This document shows positions 13,040 to 23,246 of a stretch of DNA of 64,000 nt, in pieces. Source of the stretch: Neodiprion pinetum (lineage: Eukaryota > Arthropoda > Insecta > Hymenoptera > Diprionidae); NCBI RefSeq assembly GCF_021155775.2, contig NC_060237.1, positions 4,652,501-4,716,500 on the forward strand, read 5' to 3'. Both the position numbers and the translations under genes were made by a program. Every line of letters starts with the position of its first letter. The first letter of the stretch is position 1. The notes beneath the pieces were generated by a model. That model was given only the letters and a program-made list of their open reading frames with translations. It searched no databases and was not told the DNA's origin.

Positions 13040-13165
13040 TCACCACGCTGCTCGATCACTAGATCACTGGATCACTCGATGCAACTGGCTCACTCGAATC
13101 GAAACTCAGATCACTCGGGTCACCGGATCATCCATTTTTGGGCCACTCGATCACTCGATCACTCG
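13040..13165. repeat. ATCACTCG-type degenerate tandem repeat
   Basis: GATCACTCG, GATCACTGG and similar octamer-like units recur many times. A matching patch lies on the other side of the central hairpin at about 13,575-13,680. Confidence 0.8.
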
Positions 13166-13579
13166 ATTAGTCCCGGAGGCAGCGTCAAAGATTCGCGGGT
13201 CATTTCCGCAAGCTTCATCTTTTTTAAGTTAAATGTGTAACATATAATATTAATTCGGACGTCTGTCAAATCACCCTCACGGCGGGGGGTTGCGGCAGGG
13301 TTACAATTACAGCAAAATAAATTTAAAGAAATAAACGTATTGCCGAATACGCGAAACTTATCTTACGCATTAATTGAAAAATAAGTTTCGCGTATTCCGC
13401 CACACATTTTTTTCTTCATTTTTTGCTGTAAGGCTAACCCTCGTGTAACCCCCCGTCGTGGGGGCGCGTTGGAAGACGTTCGTGCTACTCTATTGTATGT
13501 AACACGGATAACTCGGACAAAAAAAATGAAGCTCGTGAAAATTGTGCAACGAAATCTGTCGTTACCTCCCGGACTAATC
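13163..13579. repeat. Large internal hairpin, about 200-bp arms
   Basis: The two halves are imperfect inverted copies about a centre near 13,370. The outer landmark CGATTAGTCCCGGAGG (near 13,163) pairs with CCTCCCGGACTAATC (13,565-13,579). The inner landmark GAATACGCGAAACTTAT pairs with ATAAGTTTCGCGTATTC. Between them a CCCTCACGGCGGGGGG-type block pairs with CCCCCCGTCGTGGGGG. The arms have diverged, so this is not a recent assembly artefact. It sits between the two direct repeats of the surrounding element and may be a foldback element nested inside it. Confidence 0.75.
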
Positions 13580-13710
13580 ACTCGATCACTCGACCACTGG
13601 GATCACCTTGGACACCTTAACCACTGGATGGAGTCGATTACCGGATCCCACCGATCCCTCGACCACTGGATCGTTGGATCATTTGCAGGATGGCGCCGAT
13701 TGTGCTCAAA

Positions 13711-14060
13711 TAAAATTCCCTGATTTTTCCCGTAAAAAAATTCAGAACTCCCTCTCGTTTTCCCACGAACCTTGAATATTGTTGAGCAGCTTTTACGATC
13801 TTACAGCCCGGGAAGTTGTACAATGTACATCTTGAATATATTAATTTGGATCTAAAAAACGCAAATAATATTGCTTCGTCTCACACGAATAATTAGAAAT
13901 TGTACAATTCTATTTCCGGCAGTTAGCTTGGCTGAATTTACAAAGCACGGCTGAAGTTTGAAAACAATTTAAAGAAAAGTGCATTCTTTCCAATGGTTCG
14001 TCATGAATCCTTGACTTTTCCCGATAGACAAAATTCTCCGACTACTTCCGGTTTTCCCGG
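13711..14060 (+). repeat. Internal direct repeat, copy 2
   Basis: Partner of the copy at 12,700-13,025, in the same orientation, with the same order of landmarks and clear divergence. It ends close to the right terminal inverted repeat, as the first copy starts close to the left one. Confidence 0.75.
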
Positions 14061-14080
14061 TTTGTCGCCACCCTGATTAT

Positions 14081-14155
14081 TAATAATCGCGCAAAAGGCG
14101 CGTCCGATTCCCGTGATTAATTCACACGCGCAAGAGGGCGCGACCGATTTACCTG
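14081..14155. repeat. Right remnant of a GCGC-rich minisatellite
   Basis: Two diverged units (AATCGCGCAAAAGGCGCG and CACGCGCAAGAGGGCGCG plus flanks) continue the array whose left unit lies at 12,641-12,680, on the other side of the transposon-like element. Confidence 0.6.
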
Positions 14156-14204
14156 TCAAAATACCTTAAACATCTAGAACTTGTCGCAAAATTCTGCAGA
14201 AACC

Positions 14205-14253
14205 CAATCCGCATCCGCGTCTTTTCGAATCCGACACGTCGCGATGCGGATTG
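14205..14253. repeat. Short inverted repeat
   Basis: CAATCCGCATCCGCG (14,205-14,219) pairs with CGCGATGCGGATTG (14,240-14,253) around a loop of about 20 bases. It is a simple stem with no pyrimidine run after it. The function is unknown. Confidence 0.6.
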
Positions 14254-14645
14254 TTCTTCCGAGATGCGGGTCAAGTTTGGGAGGGAGGTTGGAGGGCATG
14301 CATTACCTATATTGTGTGGCGTGACGGTCGGCGTTCCTCTTCGACGCGAAGTCTTCGAGCTCAGCATCTCGCCATCCAACGTACCACGGAACGCGATGGA
14401 TGGTCCAGAGATGCGTTTTGCCCATTCGGACGATCACAGAAATTAATCGAATGAAATAACGATCGGTGATGACTGAATAATTGAATTGAACAACAATGGA
14501 AAAATGGTTGCAGAGTGACAAGAAATGGAAAATTCTATCTCGTTAATATTCAAACGCTTACAAATGGTCGAGAGACTCGAATACGGAGTCTTTTGGGGAA
14601 AAAATCTCTGCGATCGTTCGACGCTGTGGATTAGAAAAGTTAGCA

Positions 14646-14675
14646 ACATCGCGATACATCGCGGTACATCGCGAC
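14646..14675. repeat. 10-bp tandem repeat, three copies
   Basis: ACATCGCG followed by AT, GT or AC is repeated three times head to tail. Confidence 0.85.
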
Positions 14676-15566
14676 CTTCCTACCCTTGCCTGTTTCCCAA
14701 CGAAACCACCCAACGGAAAAGAGAGACGCACACACACACGCACAAACCCCGCGACGGATCCCAAAACGTTCGCCTACCTACCCGGTTACCTATATTCGAT
14801 CTAAACGATTCTCCATTCTTTCCAACACACGTCATTCTTCGTCATTCGCGCCGTGGTCACTGACTTACATTTTCGTTGGTTACCTGTCAGGAGCAAAATG
14901 TTTTTGTATCGTAGTCTGCCTACTCGGAATACACTATCGCGGTTGTTTCCCGCCAACCCTAATATCGTATGCATCATTTTAGCAAATGTTGGCAGACTAT
15001 CGGTACATCAACCTTTTGTAAAAGTGATTAAAAACATCCTGTATGCCAATTAGCATTTTTCTAAGCGAGCTAAGAAAAAAAAGCATTTGATCTATACTTG
15101 TTGAATGTTAGAATATTGAAAATGACGTATAATATAATATGCAATTTGATTACGTTACGTTATGCCAGACTTTGGAATTTTATCGAAATAACAATAAATA
15201 TTTGAATACGTTGAAACCTCAGGTGAACCCACCGCTTAAAAGACATCGTCGGTAAATTCAAACGTAGATTATTACATCAGTTGCGAAACACAATTCGATC
15301 TCGCGAGTGCCGAGTAAGCGATGGTTACCTGTCGCGATGCTCATTCCACTTTTAGCAACGTGTAAAATTTCTAACTTCAAGTAAGCTACGGTTAATTAAA
15401 CTGCGAAATGAAAATTATTCGACCAAAAGTCAAGCACGTTGCGATCGTGAATGAGCCTATCCATGCAGCTAAGAAATCCAAGATTTGTGTAACAATTGTT
15501 ACCGCCACGCCACGTGACAGGGGAATACCAGGGAAATACCCGTAACCTAAATACGTGCAAACTCAC

Positions 15567-15614
15567 CGACGTTGCCGAGTAATGGAGAAGTTGCTCGGAA
15601 GTCTCTGCTTAAAT
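15567..15614 (-). other. Candidate minus-strand internal exon, 48 nt
   Basis: On the minus strand a tract reading CCTCCTTTTTTGCTTTTCCAG is an excellent 3' splice site. After 48 nucleotides comes CG|GTGAGTTT, a good 5' splice site. In phase with the candidate exon upstream (15,779-15,866) it reads without a stop for 16 codons, beginning with a split Asp codon. The phases match (1 in, 1 out). The same acceptor region exists in the duplicated block at about 16,895, where the CAG has become CCG. The peptide is not recognised. The evidence is splice grammar and phase only. Confidence 0.25.
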
Positions 15615-15620
15615 CTGGAA

Positions 15621-15829
15621 AAGCAAAAAAGGAGGCCCGAATTAATTTATGTATAAAGCTGCATTTTCAGTTCTCGAATTAATTATCACCGTTGTTGACA
15701 GATTACGCAAAGGTTAAAATTATGCTTCAAATGTACCACCTTGAACAATCAAACGGTTATTAAAATGAGTATTCTTACCTCCTTTAGGTTGCTCCACGCT
15801 TGAAATGTAGTAGTTCGCGTAGCATCTCA
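15621..15829 (-). repeat. Diverged duplication, copy A
   Basis: About 210 bp align by eye with 16,891-17,111 in the same orientation. Landmarks shared in order are GAGGCCCG(A/G)ATTAATTT, AATTAATT(A/G)(T/T)(C/T)ACCGTTGT, GCTTCAAATGTAC, a minus-strand donor, and AGCATCTCA. Conservation covers both the exon-like part and the intron-like part next to it. Confidence 0.7.
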
Positions 15830-15866
15830 CAATCAGGTCGAATGGTGAAGCGTCGCACTTTTTACA
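15779..15866 (-). other. Candidate minus-strand exon, 88 nt
   Basis: On the minus strand TTCTGTTATATTCTTATCGCAG gives a pyrimidine-rich acceptor, and the exon ends GGAG|GTAAGAAT, a strong donor. Reading from the first base, the exon is open throughout (29 codons plus one base), starting Cys-Lys-Lys-Cys and containing a third Cys and three Tyr. Another frame has an ATG whose first seven codons are also kept in the duplicate near 17,080, with only synonymous changes among them. That raises the alternative of a short upstream frame in a leader exon. The cysteine spacing does not fit an insect odorant-binding protein. The product is unknown. Confidence 0.28.
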
Positions 15867-16146
15867 CTGCGATAAGAATATAACAGAATATTACTCATTG
15901 TACATACTTGGATCAGATTTCATGTCCCTACAAACTGCGTGTGTCAAAATAATAATATTTTTTTTTTTTCACAACATTTCAGTGGTTTCCGATGTGTTAA
16001 TAAATGAACTCCATAAATGAATAATAGAAAGCTAATTATATAGACACAAGTATCGAATATATATATGACTAAGGCCTGTGTACAGCTACCACTATTTACG
16101 ACCAAAAGCGACAATGTAATCAAGAATCATAATTATTACGTACCTT

Positions 16147-16232
16147 CCGGTTTTATCTACTGTAGGGGATGGTCTAGTTTTCACCTCATCTCCAGAGATC
16201 AATCGATCGAGCCGACTCTTTGAGATCGTTGC
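16147..16232 (-). other. Possible minus-strand exon ending in GTACGTAA donor
   Basis: On the minus strand ACTACATTTCAG (weak tract) opens a segment that ends CCGGAAG|GTACGTAA, a good donor. Every frame has a stop, so if real it would be a leader exon or a non-coding RNA exon placed upstream of the 15,779-15,866 candidate. Coordinates at the acceptor side are approximate. Confidence 0.15.
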
Positions 16233-16890
16233 TGAATTTGGTCAATCACACTGAAATGTAGTCCGTCCCTGTAGTCAGATAAGAGATAACATTTTGTTAG
16301 TATTCCATGTTCCAAATAAATTCACGCTCTATTGAAAATTAGCGATCATTTTTACAAAACATAATCAAAGACCGAACACCGATAAAGTTTAACCAAAAGA
16401 CAAACCTCCGAAGTGACGAGTAACGACACAGCTACACATGTGTGAATATATGCCGCCTAAATGAACCACTCACTGCTAAACACGTTACAATTGCATTACG
16501 AACTCATTGTCAAACGAAGCTCGCCTTCTGCAAAGCCCGTTTCTTCAGAATATCAGAAAGAAAACCGCAACGGAATATTATCGGAGTATTTTTGTGTCAC
16601 AAAACGCTTCTGACGAGTCAAAAGTCTGCCGGAGAGGAATTTCAATATGTTGTTAGCCTGTTCGGCAAGCTTCGGAAAGCTAAAATCTAAAAATCTGCAG
16701 CGTGATAATTAAACTCGATTACACTTTTTGCGTCGTAGCTGCTTGCCTAAAAGGACTGATTGTGAGTTGAAATTGTCAACGATGCACTCGCACTCACCGA
16801 AGGTCGGCCGCACAAACAAATAACAAACAAACGACACGCGACGCGGAGAGTCGAGAATCGAATTCGCAAAGACCTGAAGTTGCACGGTAG

Positions 16891-17111
16891 AACGAAAAAA
16901 GAGGCCCGGATTAATTTAGCAAATCGGCTTTTCATTTCTCAAATTAATTGTTACCGTTGTCTAGTTTAATATTCACGCATTGCACGCTGGAACAAAAGTT
17001 CGGCTTCAAATGTACGACATCGAATTATCAATCAATAATTGAAGTGAGTATCGTTACCTGGAATCTGGGCTGCTTCACACTTTTACATGCAATAGTTCTC
17101 GAAGCATCTCA
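16891..17111 (-). repeat. Diverged duplication, copy B (decayed exon)
   Basis: Partner of copy A, about 1.27 kb away. On the minus strand it keeps the donor as CCAG|GTAACGAT. In the frame that is open in copy A it has an in-frame TAA. Its downstream acceptor homologue is broken (CTACCG in place of TTCCAG), and the upstream acceptor is also altered. This looks like a decayed copy of an exon, or the less constrained copy of a non-coding element. Confidence 0.6.
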
Positions 17112-17632
17112 GGTTTACAGTTGCACAAAACAATGAAAACTCGGGACACGAAATTCACGTTCAATTACGTAATACAAGGTAACAGAAATCGTTGAGCTTA
17201 TATACTTGGCCCGTTTTTGTACAGTCACGTAGTACGAGAATAATTTTCGGTACCTACATGCGTTCGAAGCCAGCTTCAGTCGAACACTGATAATAGAGCA
17301 CCGATTGTCGGTCAACATTTCGAGCGTGTTTACATCGCTGCGTCCTTCGAGACTCGCGTCAATGTTATGATCCGCATCAATGGATCGTAAACTTTCGTCG
17401 CGTACGCACAAATTTGTATTCTATTCAAACGGTGAGGTGGTTGCGAGTTGTGTTAAACGATTTAAAGTAACCTGAATGCCTAGAAATTGAATCTTTTCTT
17501 TTCATCTTATTCGATAATTCGGTCACCGCCGACTCGGCACCCACTCGAGATCTTCGTTTGTTTCTCGCAGGCTGGCCAACCCGTCTTTAGTTTTAAACTG
17601 CGAAAGACCGTAAAATGATTGCATCGACAAAG

Positions 17633-17691
17633 ACGACGATTATGTTTTGCCAATGAATGCCCCGTAAATAAAATTGAAACATAATCGTCGT
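17633..17691. repeat. Perfect 15-bp inverted repeat with 29-base loop
   Basis: ACGACGATTATGTTT (17,633-17,647) and its exact complement (17,677-17,691) form a stem that extends several more bases with small bulges. The size is within the range of a microRNA precursor, but there is no other support. Confidence 0.7.
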
Positions 17692-17749
17692 TGTCATGTA
17701 TACAAAAAATTATCCAGCAACCGTGCACCGTAGAGAAAATAAATACATA

Positions 17750-19440
17750 TATTCAGGGTCCTTTCAGCCTGGGTAAATACAAGGTGTGTACCGTCCGGCA
17801 AAACTAATTGACGAAAAATCAATTAACGCCGTTTCCCCGCGAACGAGAAAACAATACACGCAAGTCCAAGCTAAGGGATATTCAACGAGCAGGTGTAATT
17901 TGTTCACATACCCATAACGAGGAAGGTAGTTGGTAAACAGAGAGGAACCGCCTTTTCGGCACGAGTGCCTCGGCGGCGGTCCCGAATAGACGGTGAATGC
18001 CGAGTGCATTCCACGCACGTGCGTGCCTCGTCAGCTCCTCCCCCTCCCCCTTACCAAACTCGGGCGTAGGTGGAATGGACCGGAGTCTCTTCACCTCTCC
18101 CCTCCCTCCTCCCATCATCCTGCAGTGGGCACGAGACGAGACGCGTCAAATTATGTCGACTTATATGATGTCCTGGCTGCGCGCACCCTCGTCAAATGCA
18201 AGGTGCGACTCTACGCGAGACACAAGGGCTGGGGGAAAAGCTCGGTTTGTCAGTTGGGAAACAGCTTATCACGGTGACACGAGGATACAAATGGAAGAGC
18301 GGAGTGTCGTTTGCCGAGGTGAAGAGCGCGGGGTGTGAGGGATAATTTATAAATTACTTATATTAAATTATTCTTTTGTAGAAAATGGCGGGGTGGTGCA
18401 GCGAGCGAGAGAGGGGGAGGTAATAACAACGAAAAAAGGGACGCTGACAACGAGTAGAACAAAATATAACCTGCACGCTGTTGGAATAAAACAGGATTCC
18501 AATCCATCTGTGTAAATAAGCGTAGGACAATTACCGCGTGCTGCGACTGGTATACAATTAGGTACAAAGGAAAGGCGATAGACTAGCTGGTGGTTGGGTA
18601 TATATATGTATATATATACACATATATATGTTATGCAGGCATTTTTCTTATACCGTACGAGATAAATTGGGCCGGGGAATTTACATTTCCATTTCTACGG
18701 CGACCGAACAGATGGAACGAGTGAAAGAAACGGAACAAATGAAACAAATTACCCCTCGTTCGTCACGTGTTCTCGGTTCACCCGAAAACTCAGCGCTCCT
18801 CAATGACTTCTGAGGCTTCGTTAGCGGTGTGCAGCAGCATCCTATACGTACGGTTATACATTCGCCGCCTTTCTCAGCTCGTCGCTGACTCCGCAGGCAT
18901 ATAGGTTCTATTTATTCCCGGATGACAATGTCAAGGCTGACGAAAAACGCCGACTGAGTCATCCCTCCTCGCAGGGCGGCTTTAACCAAACCGCACTTGC
19001 TCCACCTCGCCTTAACGAGACCGTGCCGAATATACATACAGCCGGGAAATCACTTGAGCAAAATATTTCCGCAGCATTCTAATTGGAGGGTTTTCAATAA
19101 ACAACGCGATACGGGTATCTCTTTTTCGCAACGAAGAATGTAAACAGATCAGGTACTTGTATTTACCGCTGGAATTGGTGAGTTTGTCGAGTCGGACGGC
19201 TCACTGACGTTATCACACCCTCGGCGTAATCAACGACGTGGGAACTGTGCTCACTATCCGTATTATCGAGATTCTCTTTACACGTAAACACACTTCGCAC
19301 CATCACTCGCGTCGCACCACTGTCACAATTAGTTTGAATACTGCGGAGCGTGGAGTCGAAGCGTCGTCACTGTAGCTTTACGTACCTACGCGAAATGCGA
19401 ACCGAAATCAGACCTACGTACCTAATTCACAATTAGCGTA
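17750..19440. other. Non-coding stretch, no gene seen
   Basis: Short open frames near 17,764-18,338 overlap on both strands in a GC-rich patch and have no splice context. A TA-rich simple repeat lies at about 18,598-18,632. Nothing else was found that I can support. Confidence 0.5.
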
Positions 19441-19479
19441 CATTTTGCGAGGCTGCAGTATCGCGAGTCGAGGTGTCGC

Positions 19480-19637
19480 GTCGCGTGTTCCGCAGTCTGC
19501 TACTGCGAAGTCGTTCGCACGTCTGAACTTGGGCTCAACTTGGAATGGAAGATGTAAACATCGCTGCTGGCTGAGGATAACGGATGACCGTATCGCGACG
19601 AGCAGCTCCTCGTGTGTTTGGAATTCGAGAAATGCAG
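19480..19637 (+). other. Candidate plus-strand first exon (leader)
   Basis: A CpG-rich segment is followed by GAGAAATGCAG|GTAAGCC, a strong 5' splice site. Upstream sequence has GCAGTC initiator-like matches near 19,490-19,500 but no TATA box. The last two codons of the segment are ATG CAG, so a start codon could sit at the very end of the exon in phase 0. Other ATGs upstream end quickly (for example one giving nine codons). An alternative is a non-coding leader. It is about 20.8 kb upstream of the recursive splice site on the same strand, so the two could belong to one transcript, but nothing in the sequence links them directly. Confidence 0.22.
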
Positions 19638-20589
19638 GTAAGCCGATAATGCAGATCAGTCTTCGCCGCCCTTTGTTATTAAAAACAACCCCCGGTGTTG
19701 GAAATAATTTCATTATAATATCAGTCCGGATTATTCGTAATTCGCGCATTGTATAACGTATAATGCGTATAATATAGAGAATCGAGGAAATGTCTCAAGA
19801 CGGGTATTTGTTTCCACGGAGACAAGAATGCCCCAGTTTTTATCCCCTAATTTCATTCGCGTAATCGGCTCAAGTTCTTATTTCTCGGGTTGTTTAACTT
19901 AAGCCAAAGAAGTATGCTCTGTAATTTTATGCATCGAATGCCAGGCAGCGCGCAGCGTGCACGAGCTGGCGGAAAAGCTCTAACGATCATAATTAACGTC
20001 GAACTCCTTTGAACTGCATGTAAGACCGGAACCGGATGTTTCTGTCATCAGTTACGTCATCCCCTTCCCCGTCAGCCAGTATCACACCGCTCCCGGCGCC
20101 TACACCTAGACCAGGGTTATCAGATGGTCACCCGTGACTCAGCGCCGCCGACCGACCGCTGTTTAAAACCGCCGTCGCGTGCAAACCTCCCTCGCGTATT
20201 TCCAAAAACTTTTTGCACCCCTCTGGGGTTAGCTCATGCACTCTCCGTTACTTAATGTCTCCCGCAAACGGAGGATCCTCGACCCTGCGACCCAGCAAAA
20301 ACACTCGGGGCTCTCGAATCCCCGCGTCGCTGATGCCAGATAAGCTCTACGTGCACGCGGATAAAAGTATGTCGGGCTTTCACTTAATTGCTTGCGAATT
20401 CTGTCGCTTCGGAGTTTTGCCAGAATTAACCCTTTCTTAGAGGCGATTATTTCGAGATTATTTTCAATTTTTCCTTGTACTACGAGCACGTTTTATCACT
20501 AATGAGCAAGCAATTAACTTTCTCAGACTCTACAATAATTTGGTAATAAACGATCAATGTGCAAAAAACATTATTTGTTTTTTTTTTTT

Positions 20590-20970
20590 TAGAAAAAAAT
20601 CGGTTTCGAAGATAGTTTTCATTGGATTAATGCCAAATTTTATAACCCGAGGTTTTTGAGGTCGCTGATTATAAGTCAGGCATGAGAATATTTAAATTCA
20701 AAATGGCGGATCCAATATGGTGGACGATGGGCTAAAAATTTGAAAATTTAGCATTAACATTTTTTGTATCTCACTCTACGTGAGAGTCATCGAAGTATTC
20801 TTGATTTTTTTTTTTTTTATTGTACGTGTATTTTCCTTGAAAAAAATCAGTTATATGTCCGATAACACGGGCCAACAACGACTCACCTTCGAAACCTGAA
20901 ACTGAACTTTCCCAAAGCCTTTTGACACGATATTGGATTCGCCATTCTGAATTTTTTAATTTTAACTGCA
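20590..20970. repeat. Dispersed inverted-repeat element (arthropod type)
   Basis: AAATTCAAAATGGCGGATCC.. (20,694-20,721) pairs with a diverged complement at 20,929-20,954. The sequence to the left contains GAGGTCGCTGATTATAA, the sequence to the right, read on the minus strand, contains TTCGAAGGTGAGTCGTTGTT. I recall this combination from repeats in many arthropod genomes, but I cannot check it here. It has no open frame and carries two poly-T runs. Confidence 0.6.
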
Positions 20971-22294
20971 GAATCGTAATCGGCGAGTATGGAAAAAAAA
21001 ACAGGAAACAGTGAACACTCGGCAAAGAGAATTGTATTCCTTTCGTGTCAATTTGCAATATCGGTATTGTTTATGTATATTCAATTCAATCCCACTGTCG
21101 CGACGACATTATTGTCTGAAGAACCGGTTAATTTTTTGTGAACATATTTCAATGCCACTCAAGCAATCCACGAGAAATTGCGCTCCGTTTTGAGAGCAAG
21201 TAAATGTCACAGGTTCAAAAATGTTCTCTTCACTCGTGTAAAACGTAGAGACAGTTTTCTTCCCTCCCGAAATGAAAAAAACAGTCATAATTTTATTACT
21301 TCGGCGTAATTAGGTCCTTCAGAACATTATTACAACGTGACTGTTCGAATTCGGGGCGGGGCTTTATTCCGAATAATATTTAACTCTCGTACACAGTTCT
21401 TGATCTGTGAATAAAGCTCAATTCCAAGACTTGCGGTTTTATCGTCATGCCTCACACCGTCGAGAAGCAACAACTTTCTATCGAGCAAAATGCCGATAAG
21501 AGAAGAACCGAGTCCAGTCCTCGGAATCAAGTCGTCCAAGCAGCTGTCGAAGGGGGAAAAGGGGCTGACGGAATAAGGGTGAGATGGCACAGTCCACCTG
21601 GTAGTGACATTCGTCAATAGCCGAGAAGACTGGGTTGGATTGTGCCCGCGTCATCGAGTTTCGTCGGGGCAGCGACGACGCTCCGAAATATCGATGCGCT
21701 TGTCACCCGCAACGCGACGTTACAGCCACTGCGTTTAGTGGCGTTTATATATAAGCGACGCGTGTCCGAAGCCAAAGGATGCGCGTCTCTTCCTTTAAAC
21801 TCCGTAGGTATACCTCGGGTGCCCGAAATCATAGCCTCTAATTGACCCAGCTGGCCCTTGACCCTCGGCAAAGCCTGACCTAAATCGAATACGTTCTTAT
21901 ACTCCCTGACGAACGCGCCTTGACCTTGCTCAACCCAAACCCGGTGACCACGTTCACGGCCACTCGTTCGGCTGCTCGACCGGTTTAATCGCATCATTTC
22001 CGAAGGTGCGACCACCGTCTTTTTGTACCTCGTTCAGGTCCATCAGTGGTTCTCTTGATAGGGTAAGGGTATCAAATTTGACGGTTGAAAAAAGAGGAGA
22101 AGCCGGTTCAAAGCAAAGAACACCGTTATCAAATCACCGATGCGGTAAAGTTCGGCCGGGATAGATTACGGAGGGGTTAATCGATCGGTTCGGCGATTGG
22201 CTGTTCAATGTGAAATTATCTCGGATAATTCCGCGAGAACATTGATTAACACTGAGGTTGAACAACGAAGTTTCCAGCTGGATGGACTTGGTGC

Positions 22295-22302
22295 TATATA
22301 AG
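22295..22302 (+). promoter_or_regulatory. TATA-like box
   Basis: CTATATAAGC matches a TATA box, but no initiator match lies 28-32 bases downstream and no exon follows. It is recorded as a sequence match only. Confidence 0.12.
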
Positions 22303-22373
22303 CTCGCACGAGTCGCTGGAAGGTTCCGACAAATAGAAGAGATCGTAGCCATGGATTTTGCTGTCGAGAATGC

Positions 22374-22432
22374 GAGAGAGAGAGAGAGAGAGAGGGAGGG
22401 AGGGAGGGATAGAGAAAGAGAGAGAAGATCCC
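22374..22432. repeat. (GA)n/(GGGA)n microsatellite
   Basis: A run of GA units, a short GGGA block, then more GA. It explains the charged repeat that the local open frame would encode. Confidence 0.95.
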
Positions 22433-22871
22433 GAACGAGGGAGTAATGAATATATGATGTGACAGTGAAACATGCCGTGATTATTCAATGGCCGGTTGGC
22501 TCGGCCAAGAATCGCGTCTGGAACTCAGAGTCCGTACAGAGGCATCCACCCAGACCTCGAGACGCGGCAGCCGGGTGCAGGACACGCAAAACATCGGCTG
22601 TGATTTTACCCTAATTGGTTCTTACGTTCCGTTGTGTCAGGACAACAAATAACCCGTATGAATATTTCATACGCCGGTCGGCTAGCCGTCCTCTTATCTT
22701 TTCCCACTATCGAGTTCACGGGAACACCACCAATACATAGCTGTACAACATTCAGTGTGAAAAATTGTGACAAGGCAAGGAACGACATTGTCAGTGGTTA
22801 AAACTGCCATTAAAATGGAAAGGAGGAATAAATCGAATTGACAATTTTCAGAAATCCGAGTCCAAGCCTCG

Positions 22872-23215
22872 TACACAGAGAGAAATTTTTAGTTCCGGTT
22901 ACCGCTCGGTCCTTAACTATTTTCATTTTTTACAAAATCGAAAAATATAGCTCTAGATCACTGTTACTATATTTTTTCGTAACTGTTGCGAAAATTTAAT
23001 GCTTCAGCAACAATAAATTGACGTTAAAGCCTTAATTAACCAAAAAAAGTAGAGTAAAACCAAGAAACCGATTTTGCATTGCAATTACCAAAAAAGGGTG
23101 GACAATAGCGCAAAATGGTTACGTGTACTTCGTTTTTCGTTATTCCAACAATATTCAAACAGTTTTACTGAATTTTTCTAGTTACTGTAACGAATGAAAG
23201 CGCGTGAAAAATACT
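22872..23215. repeat. AT-rich dispersed-repeat-like island
   Basis: The segment starts ACACAGAGAGAAATTTTTAG and stays AT-rich with several short complementary patches (for example ACTGTTACT.. and AGTTACTGT). It stands out from the CpG-rich flanks. It has no coding frame and no clear terminal repeats, so the limits are approximate and the repeat status is inference. Confidence 0.35.
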
Positions 23216-23246
23216 CCTTTTTTTGACAGATGATCGTTTTTGCAGG

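Larger units (their letters stand above)
12681..14075. mobile_element. Non-autonomous DNA-transposon-like element with 14-bp terminal inverted repeats
   Basis: The left end CAGGGTGGCGACAA (12,681-12,694) and the right end TTGTCGCCACCCTG (14,062-14,075) are perfect inverted copies over 14 bases. Both ends are flanked by ATTAT (12,676-12,680 and 14,076-14,080), which may be a 5-bp target duplication. The interior contains no transposase-like frame. It holds a pair of diverged direct repeats (about 12,700-13,025 and 13,711-14,060), patches of ATCACTCG-type tandem repeat, and a large central hairpin. CAGGG-type ends are seen in several cut-and-paste superfamilies (hAT among them), but hAT would give an 8-bp duplication, so I do not assign a family. 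The length and layout suggest a composite or nested non-autonomous element. Confidence 0.7.

Noticed and set aside
12681..14075. LTR retrotransposon, based on the direct repeats near both ends
   Set aside because: The direct repeats do not start TG or end CA, the outer ends are inverted repeats, and there is no primer-binding site or reverse-transcriptase frame between them.
15779..15866. Odorant-binding-protein exon
   Set aside because: The Cys spacing in the translated exon (10 residues between the last two Cys) does not fit the eight-residue C5-C6 spacing of classic insect OBPs.
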